Positions 47,042 through 55,349 of a stretch of 64,000 nucleotides of DNA are shown here, piece by piece; the first letter of the stretch is position 1, and each line of letters begins with the position of its first letter. The position numbers were made by a program, and so were the translations under genes. The stretch is from Isoetes taiwanensis (lineage: Eukaryota; Streptophyta; Lycopodiopsida; Isoetales; Isoetaceae), in assembly GCA_021234155.1 (NCBI GenBank), contig JAJEKV010000003.1, positions 30,675,166 to 30,739,165 on the forward strand. Reading direction: 5' to 3'. The notes below the pieces were generated by a model that searched no databases, was not told the DNA's origin, and saw nothing but the letters and a program-made list of their open reading frames with translations.

Positions 47042-47160
47042 TTTCTGGCAAAAGGACTTCTGATGATTGATTCTAACACTTGTCTGGTTTTTGTTGAATC
47101 AATTATCTTCTGCAAATTCGTTGCATAACAAAAGCTTTGTTGTGCAGTAAAACGCCTAAA

Positions 47161-50100
47161 ATGAAGTCTAAAAATCCTTCTGGAGAAGCTGACGAAGGAT
47201 ACAAAATGTTAAATCACCAGTGGTTTCTTTCTAGAGGATTTCAAGACAAGCATCCGCACAACTTATTTCTTTGGACAACAGCCATCTCTGGCAGAGAAAC
47301 TTTAAAGAAGGATGACTTTTATGTCCCTGGAAGAATTTTCAGTGCAAGAGGGAATGATTCTGCAAACCAAGTGGTATTTCGGATAATTAGCGCTGGTAAA
47401 GAGAGCATAATTGTTTTAAACAGTGTTTTCATGAAGATGTCATTGTGTTTTCCCGCTGATTTGAAAGAGTACATCCGTGCCGGTGTTCAAACTTTTGTAA
47501 GTACTGTCAGTTTAGTTTGTTTACTTTAATGTTCAAGAAACTGATAACTTTTGTGCAACAGGATATTATTGATGTCCTCCAAAATGTTCTGGCTTGTAAT
47601 TCAGCAGTACTAAAGGTAGGTAAAGTCTACCCCGATGATGAATCAGAGGGAATGAAAAGTGGAGAAGAACAATTGAGTGGGGAAGAAGACGAAGAAGCAA
47701 GCAGTCAAGAGGAAGAGGACGGAGATGATGGTGGAGAATTAGATAGAGCACTGGATAAGGACTTGCTTAAAAAGAAAAGAAAACATATTAAAGAAATTGT
47801 TGTGCAAAAGAAGAGGAAGGTACAACGCATTGAGGGATCAGAAGTGCCCAAGGAGAAGAAAAGAGCTCCTGGATGTGTGATTAAAAGTAAGGAAGTTGAT
47901 AGGAGCACAAAGCTGTTGAATCATGTGAATGCTACCAAGCGTATTGTTGACACGATGAGGCTCTCTACAGCTACAATCAAAAGACCTCCCAAAGATGCTT
48001 CTGGACAAAGGCCTCTGCAAGTTAGGAAGTTATATGCTTCACACGTTGACATTCTAAAAGATAGAATGAGGGCTAACCAAGAAGCAGTAGTCACTCCTAT
48101 GATTGTTATGGTTGACCCAAATCAATGTACATCTCTAAAAGAGTACAATAAGGCTGACTTTGAGTACTATCGGTATTATGTCTTGGGTGGAACACACAGT
48201 TACAAAGCAAGAAAGGAACTAATGAAAGAAGACAGCAAAAATCCTGCTTGGAAAGTGGTAGAAGCTAAGGTTTATGTTGGTCTAACAGATGAAGAAGCAA
48301 AAGTTCTAGCCATTTCTCATAATGTTGATAATGAGTACCGCCTCCAAATGAGTTTCATTGATCAGATACGTTTTATGCATCGAGAATTTATAAACTTTGA
48401 ACAGACCTACGGTGAAGACTTTAGAAAGAATGGCACACTTCTTCAGAAGCTCAGGGAAACTTGTGTAACAGAATGTTGCCTCCGGTATGATAGTGATCTG
48501 TCACCCACCCAGTGCTTTAAAAAGTTTGACAACTATTTTCAACTAGCCTTCAGAAGTGGAAAGGTCTGCATCTAAACTCAAGATGGCATGTTTAGTGCTT
48601 GTGTTTAAAAGCTAGTGTATGAATTCATACTGGGTGCACTCATTTATAGTACTACTTGTCAAAAAATCTTACAAAAGGTCTGCATTTAAACTCAAGGGCA
48701 TGTTTATTGCTTGTGTTAAAAAGCTAGTGTATGAATTCATACTGTGCGCACTCATTTACAGTACTTACTTGTCAAAACATCTTACAAAAGGTCTGCATTC
48801 AAAACTGAAGTTGGCATGTTTATTTAGTGTATGAATTCATACTGCGTGCACTTAGTTACGTTACTTGTCATAAAATCTTAGAAATTGAAATTTTTACGAT
48901 CAACACGTGCTTATTATCTGTTTTTGGATTACTTAAAGACGGATTGCTTTTTCGAAAAAAGTGCATAGTTTTGTGGATGTTGCCATCCAGTTTTTTCTTA
49001 ATGTAGTTAAAGAAATGGCAACCTCCGGCACTAATAGTTTGCTTTTTTCAGATATGGGAACTTCAAGAGAAAATTTTTTCCATGTTTCAAGACAACTAGC
49101 TAAAGACAAAATCTGTAGTGGAAAAAGCGCCTAAGGCAAGCAAGAAATTATCTAAACCTGCTAAGGTGAAGGAGATGACTATTGTTCCTTGGATTTCTCT
49201 TCAAGGAATTAAGGACAAAGAGCTACTAGTCCATCTTCTACAGAAAGTCGTGGCTAAGGAGTTTACTTTGGAAGAAATGGCAAATGAAGCAAAGCAGTAA
49301 GGTGTTTGTTTTTGTGATTAATCAGTAGAGATGTTCTAAAAATATTTTATTGTTACGTACAGACAAAAAGATATTGTAACTTGCCAGTTAGAGCTACTGA
49401 AAGCACTTAACCTGGATGCTTGGGAAGACTGCAGAGCAAATTATCCACTGACAACCACAGATGCTTTGATAAAAGAATATGCCCCTAACTTCAGCAAATG
49501 GGTTAGTACTTCAAATTTCGATAAGTTCTATAATACAATGTTTTTTTTGAACTTCATAATATATCAATTTCGTATTAAAGAATAACTTCTTTCTGTAGAA
49601 AAAATCTAGTGGATTGCCTGCTGGATTTTTAAACCTTGTAAGAAGGTGTAAAGAAGAAAGGCAAAAGCTTAAAGCACAAGCAGAAGGTCAAGCCGCTCTA
49701 GCTGCAACAGCTAATGATCTTGAGAGTTTCTATCTTTTCAATCAAGATGCATTATATAAAGTCGTAGTTGGAGACTGCAGGTTACTGAAACAAGTTATTC
49801 AACCACGTAACTTCACATTGTGCATAGCTGATATACCTTATGGCTTCAAGATAAAGGACAGTCGCTTTGATGACAAGGCTTTTACTTGGAGGGAGGTGGA
49901 GGCATTTCTGGAAGGATTTAAAGAGGTCACCACCTCCTCCTACTGGAGAGCAATTTTATTTCATTCGGATGTTCAAACAATGTCTGTGATAAAGCCATTG
50001 TCTACAATATGCAATGCTGGTTTTGAGGGTTGTGTGTGGTAAGTTTAAACTTATCTTCATTTTGAAATGTACCGTTCACGTTTCTGATTTCAAGTTCTTG

Positions 50101-50706
50101 CAGGATAAAAACAAATGTTAAAGGCAATGGTGGTGGAGCACGTCTAGTTAGTAAGTTTGAGCATCTCCATATTGGATATTATAGTGTTGATGGTAAAAGG
50201 AGTATGCAGCATTACAACACAACAGATGAAACTCAACCACCAAGCAACGTGTTTTGTTATCCAGCTGTGCTTCAAAAGTTGAAAGATCCTCAGAGACAAG
50301 GACAAATAGTGTCACATTATCAAAAGCCCCAGAAGTTAATTTCTAAGCTTATTAGTTGGTTTTCAAGACCAGGTGACTGGGTGCTGGATGCATTTTCTGG
50401 ATCAGGGACAACTGCAGTTTGTGCTCTTAAGAAAGGACGAAATGTTCTTGTGAGTCCTTGCCAGATGAAAATCAGGAGTTAGGCGACAAAAGCTTTAGTG
50501 GAACTCTAACAGAAACTTTCTCCGAAATTCAGCCACCACCTAGTGGTAGGCCTGATGACGAGGTTGATTTTGCAGAGCTTGATCCTGCTACCATAATTCC
50601 TGAAGAAACTCCTAAGGCTTCATCAACAATTCCTTTAGTGAACATTGGCCTTGAAAAGGAGAAAGAGAAGAATGGAACTGATGAAGAAGAACCCATTGAT
50701 TACTGA
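47161..50706 (+). pseudogene. ParB-like domain fused to permuted N4/N6 DNA methyltransferase, six exons
   Basis: Exons are 47161-47496, 47562-48563, 49052-49296, 49363-49501, 49599-50038 and 50104-50706, all with GT-AG introns and matching phases. After an unknown N-terminal part and an acidic/Lys-rich linker, exon 2 holds a ParB-like domain: YYRYYVLGGTHSYKARKEL, then VYVGLTDEEAKVLAISHNVD. Exons 5-6 hold a beta-type methyltransferase: motif IV as LCIADIPYGF, then SHYQKPQKLISKLISWF and motif I as GDWVLDAFSGSGTTAVCALK. Motif IV before motif I is the permuted order of N4-cytosine/N6-adenine enzymes. A TAG at 49097-49099 and a frameshift near 50455 interrupt an otherwise preserved gene of about 920 codons. 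Use of a later acceptor after that TAG would avoid the stop. Confidence 0.82.
48559..48890. repeat. Three tandem 115 bp repeats, each with a palindrome, in intron 2
   Basis: Units start at AAGGTCTGCATCTAAACTC (48561), AAGGTCTGCATTTAAACTC (about 48675) and AAGGTCTGCATTCAAAACTG (about 48788). Each contains GTATGAATTCATAC (48617-48630, 48729-48742, 48829-48842). The first unit begins across the splice donor of exon 2, so exon end and donor were duplicated together. Confidence 0.88.
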
Positions 50707-51464
50707 AGTAGTTTAATATTTGCTTGAGACACGAAGTTTAAGAACTTATAAATTTCTATTTCTTTGGTAGCCGTTTTACTATTTTGTCATTTGCTTGAGA
50801 TATGAAGTTTAAGAACTATTGTTGTAAATTAATTTGTCATTTATTTGGTGATTGTTTTTTTCCTTTCGTATTATGCTTATGATCTTTTTGTTTTAAGAAT
50901 TGTCTTGTGCTTTTTTAATTGAATAATTCTTAAACCGTATGTTTTTCGTCAGTCATCTTTCAACTAGTAGAAGCTTAAAATTGATAATTTTTATTGGTTA
51001 TTGTTTGAATCCTACTCTTTAAAAAAAAAGGGGAGAAGAACAACCATTCAGTCTAATAAACTATTTGAAAGAGACTAGCACTTCGATTATTTGGTTATAA
51101 GTGAACAAATTAAGTAATCTTAAAGAAGAATAATTCGATTGCATGCTTGTAACTCTACAAATGAAGTTTTAATAGAGATGAATGCGCTTTAAGATCCTTT
51201 GTCAATGCTATTTTTCTTTAGCAACTTCATGCATTAACGAAAATCTTCTAAAAGTTGCTACGTCGTAAGATGTTCTTTATTGGAGTGATCATGTAGAGAG
51301 AAAAAGCATACTAAAAATGCATAATTTTAAGCTTCTATTCATCAATAATTTCGTGCAATGATTAAAATAGGCTAAAACGTGCTCAAATTTATACTGCCAT
51401 GCATTAACAATTAAAAGTCTTGAAAAAAAAAAGCCTTTTTCTAACTTCATTCAATTTTTTTTAA
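50707..51464. other. AT-rich 3' flank inside the putative transposon
   Basis: No coding frame is credible. This is probably the 3' UTR and subterminal DNA of the element. TTTGCTTGAGA-A-ATGAAGTTTAAGAAC-like text appears twice (about 50718 and 50788), a small local duplication. Confidence 0.5.
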
Positions 51465-51518
51465 GGAATCTTTTAAATGCACTTTTAAAATAAGTGCGTT
51501 TAATTTAAGACGTTGTTC
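51465..51518 (-). repeat. Right terminal inverted repeat (putative)
   Basis: This is the reverse complement partner of 42051-42113. Shared blocks in order are AACAACG, AAATT, GCACT, ATTTT and AAAAG. Confidence 0.55.
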
Positions 51519-51520
51519 TA

Positions 51521-52860
51521 CCTGTACGAAATACAAATAATAATGACGAAGACCCGTCCGCCGACTTCTTTCATTAAGTTTTTAAAAACCAATCTACCCA
51601 AAATGTATCCCGCCAAATTTATCCCGCCTAAACGTAGTTAACCTAATCTTTCTTCTAATTGAATTTTTCCGACCATGAGTTACCATAGCGCTGTGATTTG
51701 AGAACTCAAATCGACTTCTCAAGAATGGCTCTGCAATTACGGTACTCATCTCATTCCTATAGCTTGAACATTAATTTCCAATAGTAGGTGTCGAATAGCA
51801 ATTTTTAAGTAATGATCGAAGATGAATGTTTCATGTTAACTACAAATCAGAAAAGGAAAGTAGAATTATGCAAGATCGACTCCATCGATCCGATCATGCT
51901 TGTCATGGAATTCGCTTTCGGGGATAAGTATGTGGGAAGTTACAGTGATTAAGCGATGCGCTATGGATGAAGCTTTACCTCATGAGACACCCCCGTGAGG
52001 GATCTGATTGGAGAAAGTGTTGGAACATTTGTTGCATGGCCAAGAAACCGCTTAAAAAGGTATGTAACATGTATTACATTGTAGAAATATAGAAGTAGAC
52101 AAAATTTGTTGTATTCATTGGAAAAAGTTTACAATTGTATATAATCTGGATAAACTGGATAAACCGGACAAAATCCCGGACCTCTTGTTTCAAGCCCGGT
52201 CTCTTGAGTAGCTGGGCTATCGATCTCCCATTTCCATAGGCTGGGCATAGTGAACCGGGGTAAAACCCCAAAGCAAAAACATCGGGCTCTAGCTCCACCT
52301 CCCCTTTGCTCCACCTCCACCTCCTGCTCCTCCTCTGCTCCACCTCCGCTCCATTGGTTGAACCTCCAATGCATCATTATCTTGCCTGCGGTAGTGGTTC
52401 CATTGGTTGAGCCATCTCCATTGCATCATTATATACCGCTTTGTGGTAGTGGTTCGTGTTGGGGCATCAGGGCATAGAGGCTAACCACTAAGAAACGCGG
52501 CTCCTCATTTTGAATCTCGGTGACGGATCACGAGAACTCTCGATCCATGCATGTGCTTGCATTCTCGAAGTGATTAGATAAGAGGGCCGACCTCGGGTGT
52601 GATTGCAAGGGCCCCGAGCCCAGATCTATCATTGCCCTGGCGCTCGATGCCATCATCATTACTTGATCCAAGTACTCGGGGGTTACAAGACTGGTGCTCG
52701 CCAAACCGGTGCTTTCGGTAGCGGTTCAACCGGTTGGAGATTGGGCCAAACCGAGCCGGGGCGTGTGATTGCTGGCCCAAATGTAATTCCAATGCATCTT
52801 CGTCACCAACCGGGTGATTAATGTAACTTGGCATCTATCAATAGGAAGTGAGCGGAGTAT
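51521..52860. other. No gene seen; possible tRNA-derived SINE on the minus strand
   Basis: Minus-strand TAGCCCAGCTACTCAAGAG near 52215 fits an A box, and AGGTCCGGGATT about 25 bases on is a poor B box. This hints at a decayed SINE. The CTCC-rich frames at 52250-52400 are low-complexity sequence, not genes. Confidence 0.3.
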
Positions 52861-52867
52861 CAGTATT

Positions 52868-53126
52868 CACGCCTGGCGTGTTATATTTATTTATTTATAA
52901 ACTTAGAAACTAAGAGACACGCCCGGCGTGTTTAGCGTAAAAGTTGAAAGTAGGGATAGGAAAAACTATATTCGCTCGGCGTGCATTCAGCGTGTAAATA
53001 ATTGCCTGGCCTTTATCTATTTACTTATCTATCTGTACAGTTTTTTTTTTCTCCCTCTCTGCTGAGCGCACGCCGAGCGTGTATTCATGTTGAAGGCTAA
53101 GGTTAGCATAAAACACGCTTAACGTG
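52868..53126. repeat. Array of CACGCC-GGCGTG palindromes
   Basis: The array contains CACGCCTGGCGTG (52868-52880), CACGCCCGGCGTG (52918-52930), TCGCTCGGCGTGC (52972-52984), CACGCCGAGCGTG (53069-53081) and CACGCTTAACGTG (53114-53126). It is the same family as in the introns of the ParB-like gene at 20.9-23.4 and 36.8 kb. Confidence 0.85.
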
Positions 53127-53702
53127 TTTCAAATATTATCTTTCGCGTGTTTCAAATATTATCTTTCAGATTTTTCTAATGCTTTCTACTACACTTATTC
53201 ATAATAGAAACTTGCATGCAATAGCATGATTAATTCAGGAAGAGAAACTCAAGAATTTACTCGAAACAAAAAGAAGCAGATGAAGTTTATAAAAAAACTA
53301 TTCTGGTTTTCATAAACATCATCTGCTTCCTCTGCCTCGAGCAAATGCAAAAGCTTGTCTTCTTGGATTAAACCTGCCATTGAGATGAAACTTAAAACTA
53401 AAGGAAAATTAACCTTGAGTTCTGAGGCTGGAAGGATTCGAAGAACGGAGGACTATGCTTGTGGTTTTAATTCCGAGGCTTTTCGATTCGCAGACCTTAG
53501 TCCTCTGCTACAGATGCTACAGAACTAAAAGGCGGAGTCTTTTAGTAAGTTAGGAATTGCCGAAACCAAATATCTAACATTGCTGAATATAAATCTGCTC
53601 ACCAAGATTTCAGGAGGGCGGATCCAAACACAGCAGAAGCGCAACCGGCAAATCGTATGAAGGAAGGAAGAAAATGTAGGAACTTTGAGAGCGTGAAATG
53701 GA

Positions 53703-53771
53703 TTTATATAGGCATAATTAGAAATAAGTTAGCGTGAATAATTGATTGCTTGAATTAACACGCCTGACGTA
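53703..53771 (-). promoter_or_regulatory. Promoter-like module 1: palindrome upstream of a TATA box
   Basis: TATATAAA on the minus strand (53703-53710) has CACGCCTGACGTA about 50 bases upstream (53759-53771). The roughly 130 bp around it is duplicated at 54895-55000. Downstream a GTGAGC donor-like site follows a short leader without ATG. Confidence 0.55.
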
Positions 53772-54481
53772 CGGTCTTCCCGCCAGACATGACATGTATA
53801 TGGTATATATGGAGAATATTGCATTTCATGCAATAAATTCTCACGGCATTTTATTCCATTTATTGCATTCGAAAAAATAGAATTTATAAATTTTATATGA
53901 TTTTAAAGGCAAAATATCAAGGCTAAAAAATGATTTGTAAGGTTGGGGAATTGTTTTAGGTCGTATAGGAAAATTTCCTATGGTTACTGTGATGAATCAG
54001 AGATTTCTCATGTGGTTGATTTATAGTGTTCCCGAGACTTTGTTGAGACAAAATTTGCAGATACAAAATTTTAGAGAAAACAACAGACGAACAGGAGACA
54101 AAATAATTGGAGAAAACAGTTGGATTTAATTCAAATAATTTTATGTACAGAAAAACTGTTCGAAGAACACTGTTTGAAGAAAATTTTATGAAAACTGTTT
54201 GATTTCATTCATAAAAGTTATATGTACAGCAGGTAAGCCCGAAGGCTTGTAAGCAGGTGCCCGAAGGCTTTTCACAAAATTACATGAAAAATATGCCCGG
54301 AGGGGTGTCCAAAGCTTCTGTAGCAAACCAAAAAACAAAAGGGGCCGCCCGGGATCTACATCATTGATCTTCCACGTCTGCAACAAAGAAGAAAGAAAGG
54401 TGTTAGAAAAGAAAGAAAGGTGAAAAAAAAAAATTAAAAGCAGACATGCAAACCTGGCTCATCTCTCAACCATTCTAAAAA

Positions 54482-54850
54482 CTGGTCGAATTGTCGACCT
54501 TCCTCCTCATCTTCTTCCTCCGCCTCCTCCTCCTCTTCCTCCTCCTCCTCTTCAGAGATCAAGCCAACCCTGAAGCAGAGCGGTCATGTGCTCTTGAGAG
54601 GACATCTCCTCCTCTTCCTCCAACTCCTCCTCTTCCTCCTCTTCATCAGAGGAGGAATCAGAGGAGCTCAACTCCTCCTCTTCCATGTCCAGTTCCTCCT
54701 CTTCCTCCTCTTCATCAGAGGAGGAATCAGAGGAGAATTGGGCAAGAAAATCTATGAGGGGGGGAATAGAGGGGGTTCTTCAACCCGACGTCTCTTTGAC
54801 GAGACCTCGGGTTCTTCATGAAGTTCGAGCGCTGAGGCTGAACGCTTCAT
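54482..54850 (-). pseudogene. Acidic protein N-terminus with nuclear-localisation-like motif
   Basis: From the ATG at 54850 the minus strand reads MKRSASALELHEEPEV then SSKRRRVEEPP, a likely nuclear localisation signal. A frame slip in a run of seven G (plus strand, near 54765) is followed by FLAQFSSDSSSDEEEEEEEL and a second such acidic block, then EHMTALLQGWLDL and a stop at 54552-54554. The acidic blocks derive from CCT-type microsatellites. No known domain is seen. The start lies about 57 bases below a TATA box, so it is probably a real first exon. The design (NLS plus acid) recalls the start of the ParB-like gene at 36.8 kb; kinship is a guess. Confidence 0.45.
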
Positions 54851-54906
54851 GGCGGGCAGAAAAAAAAAATTTGGACAGAATGGAGGACTTGAGAGCGTGA
54901 ACCAGA

Positions 54907-54971
54907 TTTATATAGGGTTAATTAGAAATTAGCGTGAATAATTTATTGCCTCAAATAACACGCCAGGCGTA
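54907..54971 (-). promoter_or_regulatory. Promoter-like module 2: palindrome upstream of a TATA box
   Basis: TATATAAA on the minus strand (54907-54914) lies 57 bases before the ATG at 54850. CACGCCAGGCGTA (54959-54971) lies about 45 bases upstream of the TATA box. It is a duplicate of module 1, with the shared text TTAGCGTGAATAAT and AACACGCC. Confidence 0.62.
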
Positions 54972-55349
54972 CGAAGTTTCCGCCAGCTATATCATCTAGG
55001 GTATATTATTATGGATAATAAATTCTCGCGTCTATCAGCTATATGTCTTTTCGTAATCATATATCCAAATTTTCGATAATTAAAATTAGGATATATTTAT
55101 ATAAATGTCATTTCCTTGTTGTTGCCAATTTAAAATTCTTGTTTTAAATGATTTCGTTTCGCCCATTGTTATTATTATATTAAACCTATTTCCAAGGAAT
55201 TTCTTGCTTTTAAAAATTTTGATTTACCTCTACATATTCCATAAATGTAATTACTTTTTTTTATCTTATGGTGTAATAATTTTTCCTACTCATTGACTAA
55301 AAGGGTGCAATTTGCCTAGGTCAATGGTGCCTCTCCAACTCAAGATGGT

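Larger units (their letters stand above)
42049..51520. mobile_element. Putative DNA transposon with DUF7869-like transposase and ParB-methyltransferase
   Basis: An imperfect inverted repeat of about 55-60 bp lies at 42051-42113 and 51465-51518; the outer 34 bases pair at about 79%. Each end is bordered by TA (or CTA), a possible target duplication. Inside are two divergent spliced genes and a shared promoter full of one 16 bp palindrome. The left flank is the GC-rich LINE and the right flank is AT-rich unique sequence. The transposase-like gene is intact and the methyltransferase gene has two lesions. Boundaries rest on visual alignment and could be off. Confidence 0.6.

Noticed and set aside
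42474-50706. Bacterial or phage contamination as the source of the ParB-methyltransferase genes
   Set aside because: Both genes have canonical spliceosomal introns with matching phases, AT-rich eukaryotic flanks and plant retroelements on both sides in the same sequence.
52250-52477. Coding frame rich in Pro, Ser and Cys
   Set aside because: It is produced by a CTCC/CCTCCTG low-complexity run and has no conserved features.
54491-54900. Plus-strand Leu- or Ser-rich frames
   Set aside because: They are shadows of the CCT microsatellite; the minus strand gives a more sensible NLS plus acidic protein with a TATA box.
20345-54971. One giant gene from 54.9 to 20.3 kb interrupted by nested insertions
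   Set aside because: It is attractive because palindromes and strand agree, but no coding text could be joined across the transposon and LINE, so I kept it only as a hypothesis in the findings.
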